From: Sphingobacterium olei
GTDB taxonomy: Bacteria > Bacteroidota > Bacteroidia > Sphingobacteriales > Sphingobacteriaceae
Reading direction: 5' to 3'
NCBI RefSeq assembly: GCF_005048855.1
Contig: NZ_SUME01000002.1
Location: 124,001-188,000, forward strand
Length of the DNA: 64,000 nucleotides
Position numbers and translations under genes: made by a program. Within the stretch, counting starts at the first letter, position 1, and every line of letters starts with the position of its first letter. Of the stretch, positions 1 through 8,577 are shown piece by piece. The notes below the pieces were generated by a model. The model worked only from the letters and a program-made list of their open reading frames with translations, was not told where the DNA came from and did not search any database.

Positions 1-1
1 A

Positions 2-1492
2 GAAGGTTATGTCTCGCGTGTCCGCGTGCAAATCGGAGGTGGGGGTAATTCGGTTTACATCGATCATCCCAATGGGTATACTTCTGTTTATCTTCACATG
101 GACAGTTTTAACGATGTGCTCACAAACATCGTCCGTGCAGAACAATATAAGCAAAGGCGATTTGATGTAGACATCATACTTGAACCCGGCCAGGTAAACC
201 TGACGAAAGGGCAACGGATTGGAAATGCCGGAAATACCGGCGGTTCTGCTGGTCCGCATCTGCATTTCGAAATTCGAGATACTAAAAGTCAGCACCCTTT
301 AAACCCTCAATTATTCGGATTACATTTCAATGATCATTTTAATCCTACAATTCATGGCGTTACAATTTACGATCTTAATGAGGAAATTTTCAATGAGCAT
401 ACGCCTAGACGACATCAACAGGTAAAAGCGACCAATTCAAGTCGATATACATTAGCTTCGCCTTCAGTAATCCCAATAAATGGTAAATTCGGTTTAGGAA
501 TCAACACCATTGACAGACATCGCGCCGGTGGATTTCAAAATGGAGTATATTCGATTGAGCTATTTATCGATGCAAAACCTATTTCAACAGTCCTCTTTGA
601 AGAATTGGATTTCAATACTTCAAGGGGCATTCATTCTTATATCGATTATCCATATTGGAAAACGACAAAGGCTAAAGTGCAGAAAAGCTTTAAAGATCCT
701 GGTAACCCCATTGACATTTTTAAGCTATTAAAAAATAGGGGAATTATCGAGCTAGAAGATGATCTCGTCCATGACGTTAAATACGTAGTGAAAGATGTAC
801 ATGGGAACTGCAGCGAATTAAATTTTAAAGTACAAAATAAAGCGACTTACAATCCAAAGGTGAGTGCACCGTCAAGCATCCAAAGATTTGCCTATAATGA
901 AGACAACAAATTCGAGGCACCCAATATTAAAATAGACATGCCTATAGGTGTATTGTACGACCATCTCGACTTTCAATACAGTGAAGGGCTTCAGGTGGCT
1001 ACCGGATATTCTTTATTACAAAAAGTACACAACAGCTTCATTCCACTATTTACTACGTATAAATTAAGTATTAAGCCAACTAACCTCCCCCCACATTTAC
1101 AAAACAAAGCCTTAATTGCTTCTGTTGAGTCTGGTTCTGAGGGAGGCAAATTTGAAAATGGTTGGGTAACTGTAAATACACGTAATTTTGGAAATTTTTA
1201 TGTCGCTGTAGACACGATTGCTCCTTCAATTACACCTCGTAACCTCAGTAATGGCAAAAATGTATCCGCCCAAACTAAGATAGACTTTACGATATCTGAT
1301 AATTTCTCTGGAATCCAATCTTTTGACGGTTATATTAATGGGGAATGGATATTAATGGAATACGATTCCAAAAACAGACATCTTTGGCATCGCTTTGATT
1401 CTTCGCTACCCAAAGGAACCCATACATTTAAACTTGTTGTAACAGACTGGAAAGACAATGAAAAAGTTTATGAAGCAAAATTCACGAAATAA
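2..1492 (+). CDS. M23 family metallopeptidase, 5'-truncated by window edge
   Basis: The frame is open from the left edge, so the N-terminus (signal peptide and start of the LytM fold) lies outside the window; the GTG at 26 is internal. Visible are the strand EGYVSRVRV, the segment HPNGYTSVYLHM, and GSAGPHLHFEIR with the HxH motif (nt 256-264) of the zinc site of LytM/M23 endopeptidases, which cut peptide cross-links of peptidoglycan. About 380 further residues look like beta-rich extracellular domains, with DTIAPSITPRN resembling the start of an Ig-like repeat. It probably acts in the periplasm or at the cell surface. bcp follows after 65 bp on the same strand. The family call is firm; the target bond is not visible. 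Confidence 0.9.
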   Translation, partial: EGYVSRVRVQIGGGGNSVYIDHPNGYTSVYLHMDSFNDVLTNIVRAEQYKQRRFDVDIILEPGQVNLTKGQRIGNAGNTGGSAGPHLHFEIRDTKSQHPLNPQLFGLHFNDHFNPTIHGVTIYDLNEEIFNEHTPRRHQQVKATNSSRYTLASPSVIPINGKFGLGINTIDRHRAGGFQNGVYSIELFIDAKPISTVLFEELDFNTSRGIHSYIDYPYWKTTKAKVQKSFKDPGNPIDIFKLLKNRGIIELEDDLVHDVKYVVKDVHGNCSELNFKVQNKATYNPKVSAPSSIQRFAYNEDNKFEAPNIKIDMPIGVLYDHLDFQYSEGLQVATGYSLLQKVHNSFIPLFTTYKLSIKPTNLPPHLQNKALIASVESGSEGGKFENGWVTVNTRNFGNFYVAVDTIAPSITPRNLSNGKNVSAQTKIDFTISDNFSGIQSFDGYINGEWILMEYDSKNRHLWHRFDSSLPKGTHTFKLVVTDWKDNEKVYEAKFTK

Positions 1493-1557
1493 CATAAAGA
1501 TTATGGATCAAAGACTATCCTTATTCTTTATTATTTTATCTTTAAACAATAAACGAC

Positions 1558-2025
1558 ATGGCAGCACTACAAATAGGAGATAAAGCTCCTGAGATCACCG
1601 CGAAAAATCAAAAAGGTGAAACGGTACAACTTTCAGAGTTCAAAGGCAAGAAAGTTATTTTATATTTTTACCCGAAAGATAATACACCGGGATGTACGAC
1701 CGAAGCATGCAATTACCGCGACAATTACCAAAGCTTGGTTAACGATGGGATTGAAGTAATCGGTGTCAGCATTGACAGCGAACAATCACATCAAAAATTC
1801 ATCGCTAAATTTGATTTACCTTTTACGCTATTAGCTGATGAAGATCAAAAAATTGTTAACGATTATGGTGTTTGGGTTGAAAAAAACATGTACGGTAAAA
1901 AATATATGGGAACAGCCCGTACAACTTTTATCATTGACGAAAACGGAATTATCCAGCACATTATCAAAAAAGTAGACAATAAAAATGCGACACAGCAGGT
2001 TCGGGATTTGTTATCCCATCCTTAA
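1558..2025 (+). CDS. bcp: Thioredoxin-dependent thiol peroxidase (peroxiredoxin, BCP type)
   Basis: A 155-residue peroxiredoxin that reduces hydrogen peroxide and organic hydroperoxides in the cytoplasm with electrons from thioredoxin. The active-site segment YPKDNTPGCTTEACNYRD carries the peroxidatic Cys46 and a second cysteine five residues later (Cys51), the arrangement of the atypical two-cysteine BCP/PrxQ group; the conserved Thr43-Pro44 precede it. Length is typical of the family. The start is the ATG ending a pyrimidine-rich leader that includes TATCTTTA, close to a Bacteroidota -7 element. It lies between an M23 peptidase gene and glyS on the same strand, with no clear functional link to either. 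Confidence 0.95.
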   Translation: MAALQIGDKAPEITAKNQKGETVQLSEFKGKKVILYFYPKDNTPGCTTEACNYRDNYQSLVNDGIEVIGVSIDSEQSHQKFIAKFDLPFTLLADEDQKIVNDYGVWVEKNMYGKKYMGTARTTFIIDENGIIQHIIKKVDNKNATQQVRDLLSHP

Positions 2026-2052
2026 TCTTTGTTCTTTTATCTTTGTTCTTTT
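2025..2052 (+). repeat. Perfect tandem duplication of a 14-nt unit upstream of glyS
   Basis: The unit ATCTTTGTTCTTTT occurs twice head to tail (2025-2038 and 2039-2052) between bcp and glyS. Each copy contains TTTG, the -33 word of Bacteroidota promoters, at 2028-2031 and 2042-2045. These lie 24 and 10 bp from the -7 element, neither at the usual spacing near 19. Confidence 0.85.
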
Positions 2053-2055
2053 AGT

Positions 2056-2063
2056 TATATTTG
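2056..2063 (+). promoter_or_regulatory. Candidate -7 promoter element of glyS
   Basis: TATATTTG matches the Bacteroidota -7 consensus TAnnTTTG exactly. The glyS ATG begins seven bases after its last G, so transcription would start at or next to the start codon. A TTTG at the ideal -33 spacing is absent. Confidence 0.55.
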
Positions 2064-2069
2064 CCACTT

Positions 2070-3539
2070 ATGAGCAAGCAAACAGACGACTTTTTCAAAA
2101 ATATTATTTCTCACGCTAAGGAATACGGATTCGTATTTCCTTCAAGTGAAATTTATGACGGTCTAAGTGCCGTTTATGATTATGGTCAATTAGGTTCGGA
2201 ATTGAAAAATAACCTAAAGACGTATTGGTGGAAATCCATGGTGCAATTGAATGAAAACATTGTAGGTATTGACGCGGCAATTTTCATGCACCCTACCACT
2301 TGGAAAGCTTCCGGCCACGTGGATGGATTCAATGATCCAATGATCGATAATAAAGATTCTAAAAAACGTTACCGCGCCGATCAGCTGATCGAAGATAAAA
2401 TCGATCGGTATGAAAAAGACGGCAAAACAGATAAAGCAGCACAATTGCAAAAAGATCTAGATGACGCATTGAATGCAGATGACCTCGTCCGCCTGAAAGC
2501 TATTATCGAAGAGCACAATATCGTTTGCCCTATTTCAGGAACTAAAAACTGGACTGATGTTCGTCAATTCAATTTAATGTTTGCTACGCAGATGGGGGCC
2601 ATGGCTGATGGTGCAGAACAAGTATATCTTCGCCCGGAAACTGCTCAAGGTATTTTTGTAAACTTTCTGAATGTACAAAAGACCGGAAGAATGAAAATTC
2701 CCTTTGGTATCGCACAGATTGGTAAAGCTTTCCGAAATGAAGTAATTGCCCGACAATTTATCATGCGGATGCGCGAATTCGAACAAATGGAAATGCAATT
2801 TTTTGTACGCCCGGGTTCAGAATTGGAATGGTATGAGAAATGGAAAGACGCACGCTTAAAATGGCATTTGGCGTTAGGTTCTAATCCAACCAAATACCGT
2901 TACCACGATCATGTAAAACTTGCGCACTATGCGAATGCTGCCGTGGATATAGAATACGAGTTCCCATTTGGATTCAAAGAGGTGGAAGGTATTCACTCCC
3001 GTACTGATTTCGATTTGAAACAACATCAGGAGTTCTCAAAGAAAAAAATGCAGTACTTCGACCCAGAGATTAACCAAAATTACATTCCATATGTAATTGA
3101 AACTTCGATCGGTCTGGATCGTCTTTTCCTAACCGTATTGGCAAATTCTTTGGTACAAGAGGACCTTTCTACCGAAGAAAAAACAGATTCCCGTACGGTA
3201 TTGAAATTCCATCCTGCTATTGCTCCGGTAAAAGCGGCTATCTTACCTTTGACCAAAAAAGATGGATTGCCAGAAAAAGCCCGCGAGATCATGGCTAAAT
3301 TGAAACTAGATTTCAATATTCAATACGATGAGAAAGATGCAATAGGTAAGCGTTACCGTCGCCAAGATGCAATTGGTACGCCTTACTGTATTACGGTAGA
3401 TCACCAAACACTGGAGGACAACACGGTTACTATTCGTCACCGCGACAGCATGCAACAAGAGCGCGTGAATGCAGACGAATTAGAAAAAATAATAAGAGAT
3501 CTGGTTAGTTGGACCAGTTTGCTGAAACAACTGATCTAA
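2070..3539 (+). CDS. glyS: Glycine--tRNA ligase (single-chain class II type)
   Basis: A 489-residue class II aminoacyl-tRNA synthetase that charges tRNA-Gly in the cytoplasm. It is the homodimeric form, not the alpha2beta2 form. Motifs visible are VYLRPETAQGIFVNF and the class II motif-2 region FRNEVIARQFIMRMREFEQM, then SIGLDRLFL near the end (motif 3) and a C-terminal anticodon-binding domain from about residue 385. The frame also allows a TTG at 2061, but that codon is part of the TATATTTG promoter element, so I chose the ATG at 2070. No ribosome-binding site is visible; a near-leaderless message is likely. The gene ends at a bidirectional terminator shared with the convergent arginine operon. 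Confidence 0.97.
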   Translation: MSKQTDDFFKNIISHAKEYGFVFPSSEIYDGLSAVYDYGQLGSELKNNLKTYWWKSMVQLNENIVGIDAAIFMHPTTWKASGHVDGFNDPMIDNKDSKKRYRADQLIEDKIDRYEKDGKTDKAAQLQKDLDDALNADDLVRLKAIIEEHNIVCPISGTKNWTDVRQFNLMFATQMGAMADGAEQVYLRPETAQGIFVNFLNVQKTGRMKIPFGIAQIGKAFRNEVIARQFIMRMREFEQMEMQFFVRPGSELEWYEKWKDARLKWHLALGSNPTKYRYHDHVKLAHYANAAVDIEYEFPFGFKEVEGIHSRTDFDLKQHQEFSKKKMQYFDPEINQNYIPYVIETSIGLDRLFLTVLANSLVQEDLSTEEKTDSRTVLKFHPAIAPVKAAILPLTKKDGLPEKAREIMAKLKLDFNIQYDEKDAIGKRYRRQDAIGTPYCITVDHQTLEDNTVTIRHRDSMQQERVNADELEKIIRDLVSWTSLLKQLI

Positions 3540-3556
3540 TACAGATCTATTTATAC

Positions 3557-3595
3557 AAAAAAGGTAGTATCATTGTCAACGATGCTACCTTTTTT
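3557..3595. terminator. Bidirectional intrinsic terminator between glyS and argE
   Basis: Stem GGTAGTATC (3563-3571) pairs with GATGCTACC (3581-3589) through one T-G wobble, around a 9-nt loop. Six A precede and six T follow, so it works on either strand. It sits exactly between two convergent genes. Confidence 0.85.
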
Positions 3596-3608
3596 CGTAT
3601 TTCTAACA

Positions 3609-4673
3609 TTATAAAATGTTCCTTAAAAGATCTATATAGAACCTTACCCCCTCTTCAATCTCATCGAGATATATAAACTCATCGGCTGTATGCGAACGCG
3701 CCGAATCTCCCGGACCTACTTTTAACGATGGTATAGTCAACAAGGCCTGATCACTCATTGTGGGACTACCATAAGTCTCTTTACCTAATTTTATACCCGA
3801 AAGGACGATAGGATGTTGCGAATCTATCGTTGAAGGGTTTAGCCGTGTAGAACGTGCTGTTACTGTCGATTGCACCTGTGATTGAATAATGTTTAAGACT
3901 TCCTCATTGGAATATACGTCCGTTGTGCGCACATCCACCACAAACGAGCAAGAAGCAGGCACAACATTATGCTGTGAACCGGCGTTGATCATCGTTACAG
4001 ACATTTTTATCGGGCCTAAATACGATGATGTCTTTTCAAATTGATAGTTTTTAAACCAATGAATATCTTCTAGGGCATTATATATTGCATTCACGCCTTC
4101 CTCACGGGCAGCATGTCCGGATTCGCCATGAGCAACACAATCCAACACCATCAATCCCTTTTCAGCCACTGCTAAATCCAAAAGTGTAGGCTCGCCAACT
4201 ATCGCAAATGCACAGGGAGAAACATGTTTATAAGCTTCTTCAATACCGTTTTTTCCAGACACCTCTTCCTCAGCTGAAGCAATTAAACAAATATTATATT
4301 TTAGGTCACTTTGGGAATAATAATATAAAAATGTAGCAATCAAGGATACCAAACACCCTCCGGCATCGTTACTTCCCAGTCCATACAATTTACCTGTTTC
4401 TATCGACGCTTCGAAAGGATTTTTGGTGTAACCCGGATTAGGTTTGACCGTGTCGTGGTGCGAATTTAACAACAACGTGGATTTGTCTTTATCAAAATAT
4501 TGATTGTAAGCGATTACATTATTGCCCACGCGATTTATTTTTACACCTCGGTTGGTTAAATATTGTCCAATCAAAGATGCGACTCCCTCTTCATCTCTAC
4601 TAAATGAGGGTATCGCGATCAGCTGTCTAAGCAAATTAATGCTATCTTCAGTTAATTGGGCAATACTAGTCAT
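3609..4673 (-). CDS. argE: M20 family zinc deacylase, ArgE-like (N-acyl-ornithine/citrulline step)
   Basis: A 354-residue M20 peptidase. LNSHHDTV near residue 90 holds the first metal-binding His/Asp, LGSNDAGG the bridging Asp, and ASAEEEVSGKNG the catalytic Glu pair; the dimerisation domain lies at about residues 175-280. It is last in an operon with argD, argF', argB and proC and overlaps proC by 8 nt, so its natural substrate should be an arginine intermediate: it removes the N-acyl group after carbamoylation. In the Bacteroidota variant that substrate is N-acetyl- or N-succinyl-citrulline instead of acetylornithine. Family is certain, exact acyl group is inferred. Confidence 0.88.
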   Translation of the reverse strand: MTSIAQLTEDSINLLRQLIAIPSFSRDEEGVASLIGQYLTNRGVKINRVGNNVIAYNQYFDKDKSTLLLNSHHDTVKPNPGYTKNPFEASIETGKLYGLGSNDAGGCLVSLIATFLYYYSQSDLKYNICLIASAEEEVSGKNGIEEAYKHVSPCAFAIVGEPTLLDLAVAEKGLMVLDCVAHGESGHAAREEGVNAIYNALEDIHWFKNYQFEKTSSYLGPIKMSVTMINAGSQHNVVPASCSFVVDVRTTDVYSNEEVLNIIQSQVQSTVTARSTRLNPSTIDSQHPIVLSGIKLGKETYGSPTMSDQALLTIPSLKVGPGDSARSHTADEFIYLDEIEEGVRFYIDLLRNIL

Positions 4674-5466
4674 TATATAAACCTCCCGCTTGTTTGGCGG
4701 AGAATTTGATTCCTTTTATAAAAGCAGAACTAAATCCGTTGTGCTCCATCTCATTCAAGCCGGCAATGGTACATCCTTTCGGTGATGTGACCTTATCGAT
4801 TTCGCTTTCTGGATGGCTATTCGTTTGCAACAACAAATCTGCGGCCCCTTTAGCAGTTTGTATAGCCATTTTCAACGCATCGTGTGCATGGAAGCCTATT
4901 TCCACCCCCCCTTGCGACGCCGCACGAATACTACGCAGGAAGAATGCTATACCGCATGCACATAGAGCGGTAGCAGATGTCATCAAATCCTCGTTGATCA
5001 CAACTACTGAACCTACTGTTTCAAACAGTCTTTCTACCACGGCAACTTCCTCTGAAGTGGCAGTATCTGTTGCGATACATGTCATTGACTGACCGATAGC
5101 TATCGCAGTATTGGGCATCGCACGTACCACTACTGTATCTAGTCCTAACACCTCTTTGATATGAGCGCAAGAAACCCCTGACGCAACAGAAACTACAATT
5201 TGGTTGGGTGATAATGCGGAATGGATTTCTTCCATTACCTTGCGAATCTGCTGCGGTAAAATGGCTAAGACAATCACTTCAGCTCCTTGAATGGCTTCTT
5301 GATTATTTGCGCTTACATCAAACCCCAATTCTTTCTCTTCTTGAAGAGACTGCAGGGTACGCCTTGTCAGCGTAATATTATTTGCTTGATATTCATTAGA
5401 TTTTACTAACCCTTTGGCTAGTGCTAATCCGATATTACCCGATCCAATTATGGTTACTTTTCGCAT
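4666..5466 (-). CDS. proC: Pyrroline-5-carboxylate reductase
   Basis: A 266-residue enzyme that reduces pyrroline-5-carboxylate to proline with NAD(P)H in the cytoplasm. The N-terminal Rossmann motif is IIGSGNIGLALAKGL. The dimerisation half carries VVRAMPNTAIAIGQSM and the C-terminal signature region SPKGCTIAGLNEMEHNGF, where the family usually shows a PGGTT-type loop; here it reads SPKGCT. It lies between argB (14 bp upstream) and argE (8-nt overlap), so proline and arginine synthesis from glutamate are co-transcribed, a known Bacteroidota arrangement. Confidence 0.95.
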   Translation of the reverse strand: MRKVTIIGSGNIGLALAKGLVKSNEYQANNITLTRRTLQSLQEEKELGFDVSANNQEAIQGAEVIVLAILPQQIRKVMEEIHSALSPNQIVVSVASGVSCAHIKEVLGLDTVVVRAMPNTAIAIGQSMTCIATDTATSEEVAVVERLFETVGSVVVINEDLMTSATALCACGIAFFLRSIRAASQGGVEIGFHAHDALKMAIQTAKGAADLLLQTNSHPESEIDKVTSPKGCTIAGLNEMEHNGFSSAFIKGIKFSAKQAGGLYND

Positions 5467-5480
5467 ACAGTTTAGTTTGA

Positions 5481-6278
5481 TTATTTTATTGCTAAGCAGG
5501 TACCAAATTTACCTTGCTGAAATAAGTGTAAATTTAAAGCGTGACCAATGTAAACATTTTTAACGCCTTTGCTAATCGCATTAAATGCATTATCCAATTT
5601 TGGTATCATCCCCTCACTAATGACGCCCTGGGATTTCAACTTTTTAAAACTTTCGAAGTTGATACTTTCAATGACAGAATCTTCATTACTAATATCGCTT
5701 AGTACACCATTCTTTTCAAAACAATAAATCAATGAAGTTTCATACAACTCCGAAAGGGCCAACGCTAGAGATGAGGCTATCGTATCTGCATTTGTATTGA
5801 GTAGTTGTCCATTTCCATTGTGTGTAATAGCCGAAAATACTGGAGTGAAACCTGCATCTAAGAATTTCTTTATGGACAATGTATTTACCGAATCTGCTAA
5901 AATATCTCCGGCAAAGCCATAATCGATATCCTTTACAGGACGTTTAATCGCTTTAATTACATTTGCATCTGCACCACTTAATCCCAAGGCGTCACAACCG
6001 TACTTTTGCAACGTTGCGACAATATTCTTGCTTGTAAGCCCCGCGTATACCATTGTCACTACATTCAACATCTTTTCGTCAGTGATACGGCGACCGTCGA
6101 CCATCTTTGCTTCAAGTCCCAAGTCAGAAGCTAAGCGTGTAGCGATTTTGCCACCTCCATGTACCAATATTTTTTTTCCAGGAATAGCTGCAAATTTCTC
6201 GAGAAAAATCGCTAATTGATCACTATCATCAATTATATTTCCACCAATCTTTATTATATGTAGTGTGCTATTTGACAT
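5481..6278 (-). CDS. argB: N-acylglutamate kinase (acetylglutamate kinase family)
   Basis: A 265-residue amino-acid kinase that phosphorylates the gamma-carboxylate of N-acylglutamate, the committed step toward ornithine-type intermediates. IIKIGGNIIDD at the N-terminus is the phosphate-binding loop, ILVHGGGKIATRLA the substrate loop, and LNTNADTIASSLALAL the ATP-side segment. It starts 19 bp after argF' and ends 14 bp before proC. Since the neighbouring transcarbamylase looks like the succinylornithine type, the true substrate may be N-succinylglutamate; sequence alone does not settle that. Confidence 0.93.
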   Translation of the reverse strand: MSNSTLHIIKIGGNIIDDSDQLAIFLEKFAAIPGKKILVHGGGKIATRLASDLGLEAKMVDGRRITDEKMLNVVTMVYAGLTSKNIVATLQKYGCDALGLSGADANVIKAIKRPVKDIDYGFAGDILADSVNTLSIKKFLDAGFTPVFSAITHNGNGQLLNTNADTIASSLALALSELYETSLIYCFEKNGVLSDISNEDSVIESINFESFKKLKSQGVISEGMIPKLDNAFNAISKGVKNVYIGHALNLHLFQQGKFGTCLAIK

Positions 6279-6297
6279 CTATAATCTTAATAGTTTA

Positions 6298-7260
6298 TTA
6301 TTTTAAATTTTCCAGTATACGCTTCAAAACCACCTGTGCTGCCCACACCCGATTACTTGCCTCTTTAATAACCAAAGAATTAGGGCCATCCAATATTTCA
6401 GAAGAGAGTTCCAGATCGCGTCTTACCGGGAGACAATGCATTATTTTAGCATCATTCGTTAATGCTAACTTCGCGTTGTCCATCATCCAGTTTTCATCCA
6501 CTGGATAAACTTCACCATATTCTTTATAAGAAGACCAATTCTTTACGTATACAAAATCCGCATCAGCCAATGCTTCTTTCAGATTCGGTATAATAGTGGC
6601 TCCTTCGGTAAAATCTTCATTTAACTCATAACCTGCCGGATGGGCTATCGTGAATTCTAGCAGATTTTCCGCTTGTGCCTTACACATCCACTCCGCAAAA
6701 GAGTTCGGAACCGCTTGTGGCAACGCTTTCACATGTGGCGCCCAAGCTAACACTACTTTTGGTTTGATTGTCTTTTTGTATTCAGTAATCGTAATAAGAT
6801 CTGTCAAGCTCTGTAATGGATGCCGTGTAGCACTCTCTAAAGAAACTACCGGAACTCCGCAAAATTCAATAAATTTATTGAAGAGATCCTCATTATAGTC
6901 TGCTTCCTTGTCTTTTAAAGAAGGAAAAGAACGTAAACCCAAAATATCGCAATATTCACCCATCACAGCAGCGGCTTCACGGATATGCTCCACCGTCGTA
7001 CCATTCATTACGACCCCATCTTGCGTTTCCAAAGCCCAACCATCTTTATCCATGTTCATGACCATTACGGTCATGCCTAAATTCGTAGCGGCTTTCTGTG
7101 TGCTAATACGTGTACGCAAACTTGGATTTAAGAATACCAATCCTAAGGTTTTATATTTGCCTAATGTTTCATTTACATGCGGATTGGCCTTTAGTTCAAG
7201 AGCCTCTTTTACAATACTGTCCAAATTATCAACATCAGCTACTGAAAAAAAATTCTTCAT
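6298..7260 (-). CDS. argF': N-succinyl/N-acetylornithine carbamoyltransferase (ArgF')
   Basis: A 320-residue transcarbamylase that carbamoylates an N-acylated ornithine to the matching N-acylcitrulline. The carbamoyl-phosphate loop is SLRTR (residues 47-51) in place of the usual STRTR, and MHCLPVRRDLEL is the second active-site segment. From memory of the characterised enzymes, specificity depends on one residue: Glu in Xanthomonas acetylornithine enzyme, Pro90 in the Bacteroides fragilis succinylornithine enzyme, with Val also favouring succinylornithine in mutants. Here GTTVEHIREA puts Val at residue 90. That favours succinylornithine, but is inference. It is flanked by argD and argB in one operon. 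Confidence 0.92.
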   Translation of the reverse strand: MKNFFSVADVDNLDSIVKEALELKANPHVNETLGKYKTLGLVFLNPSLRTRISTQKAATNLGMTVMVMNMDKDGWALETQDGVVMNGTTVEHIREAAAVMGEYCDILGLRSFPSLKDKEADYNEDLFNKFIEFCGVPVVSLESATRHPLQSLTDLITITEYKKTIKPKVVLAWAPHVKALPQAVPNSFAEWMCKAQAENLLEFTIAHPAGYELNEDFTEGATIIPNLKEALADADFVYVKNWSSYKEYGEVYPVDENWMMDNAKLALTNDAKIMHCLPVRRDLELSSEILDGPNSLVIKEASNRVWAAQVVLKRILENLK

Positions 7261-7314
7261 ATTTAAAATGTATCATCGATGAGCATTAGCTCGGTTAAAA
7301 ACTAAACCTCTTAT

Positions 7315-8448
7315 TTACGCTTTTAGACGCTCGTCTAATGCGGTTAAAAATCTATCGGCAATCTCCTTTGTAATATTGAGCGCTGGCAATATACGTATCA
7401 CATTAGGTTTTGCCTCACCTGTGAAGATTCTATTCTTCGACAATAAATCCTTTTTTACTGCGGAGAGCTCCTCTGGAAGATCAATACCAATCATCAATCC
7501 TCTACCACGAACTTCCATTACCTTATCAAATTTCCTTAATTCCCCAATCAAATATGATCCCACTTGAGCCGCATTTTGTAATAGATTATGCTGTTTAATG
7601 ACCTCCAAAACAGCAAGAGCAGCTGCACAGGCTAGATGATTACCACCAAATGTAGTACCTAACAAACCAAAAGATGCTTTAAATTTTGGCGCAATAGCAA
7701 TACCCCCTATCGGAAATCCGTTACCCATACCCTTGGCCATCGAATAAATATCTGCGTCAACACCGGCATAGTCATGGGAATAAAAATCTCCTGTACGGCC
7801 ATATCCACATTGTACAGAATCCGCAATAAAAACAGATCCATACTGATCACATAACGAACGAATTAATTTTAGAAACGGAATGGAAGCCTCGCGAATACCA
7901 CCTACACCTTGAATACCTTCTATAATAACTGCACATATCTCTTCTCCATAATTTGCAAATGCATTTGACAATGCATCTTCATCATTAAAGGGAAGGAATA
8001 CCACATTATCCGTCTGATTTACGGGAGCTACAATATTTGGATTATCCGTAGCCGCTACAGCCAAAGATGTACGACCATGGAATGATTTACTAAAAGCGAC
8101 AATTTTTTTACGCCCGTTATAAAAAGAGGCCAATTTCAACGCATTTTCATTTGCTTCAGCTCCTGAATTGCATAAAAACAACGTATAATCTTCTTTGCCA
8201 GACACTTCGCCCAATTGTTCTGCTAAGCGTTGTTGAATCGGGATCTCTACAGAGTTAGAATAAAAACCAATTTTACCTAATTGATTTGTCAATGATTCCA
8301 CATAATATGGATGGGTGTGACCGATGGAAATAACAGCGTGGCCACCATATAAATCCAAATATTCATTACCTTCTGCATCCCAAACGGAAGAACCTGAAGC
8401 TTTAACAATATTGATTGGATTTATTGGATAAACGTTAAATAAGTTCAT
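7315..8448 (-). CDS. argD: Acylornithine aminotransferase (class III PLP enzyme)
   Basis: A 377-residue class III aminotransferase that converts N-acylglutamate semialdehyde to N-acylornithine with glutamate as amino donor. LCNSGAEANENALKLA binds the PLP phosphate, VFIADSVQCGYGRTG carries the cofactor-contacting Asp, and YSMAKGMGNGFPIGG holds the Schiff-base lysine. It is the first gene of the arginine operon. Many Bacteroidota clusters have argG and argC upstream; here the ribosomal operon terminator lies directly upstream, so those genes must be elsewhere. Confidence 0.94.
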   Translation of the reverse strand: MNLFNVYPINPINIVKASGSSVWDAEGNEYLDLYGGHAVISIGHTHPYYVESLTNQLGKIGFYSNSVEIPIQQRLAEQLGEVSGKEDYTLFLCNSGAEANENALKLASFYNGRKKIVAFSKSFHGRTSLAVAATDNPNIVAPVNQTDNVVFLPFNDEDALSNAFANYGEEICAVIIEGIQGVGGIREASIPFLKLIRSLCDQYGSVFIADSVQCGYGRTGDFYSHDYAGVDADIYSMAKGMGNGFPIGGIAIAPKFKASFGLLGTTFGGNHLACAAALAVLEVIKQHNLLQNAAQVGSYLIGELRKFDKVMEVRGRGLMIGIDLPEELSAVKKDLLSKNRIFTGEAKPNVIRILPALNITKEIADRFLTALDERLKA

Positions 8449-8482
8449 GAATAAAAATATAAAAGGCGTGTATAGCCGGTTA

Positions 8483-8490
8483 CAAATATA
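8483..8490 (-). promoter_or_regulatory. Candidate -7 promoter element of the arginine operon
   Basis: On the minus strand it reads TATATTTG, an exact TAnnTTTG match, 34 bp before the argD ATG. No TTTG is found at the proper -33 spacing, so this is a weak prediction. Confidence 0.4.
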
Positions 8491-8524
8491 AGTAAGACAA
8501 AGCTTAAATAGCTCATCAATAACA

Positions 8525-8559
8525 AAAAAAGCCTATCATCGCTGATGATAGGCTTTTTT
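8525..8559. terminator. Strong intrinsic terminator after rplQ
   Basis: Perfect 16-bp arms (8525-8540 and 8544-8559) with core GCCTATCATC and a 3-nt loop, flanked by A and T runs on both sides. It ends the ribosomal operon and could also block antisense transcription from the arginine side. Confidence 0.92.
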
Positions 8560-8577
8560 AATCTTATAGAAAAAAGA

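Noticed and set aside
2061..2069. TTG start of glyS
   Set aside because: The codon is part of the TATATTTG promoter element; the ATG at 2070 fits the family start.
4694..5092. 132-residue plus-strand ORF opposite proC
   Set aside because: Lies wholly inside proC on the other strand, whose motifs are unambiguous.
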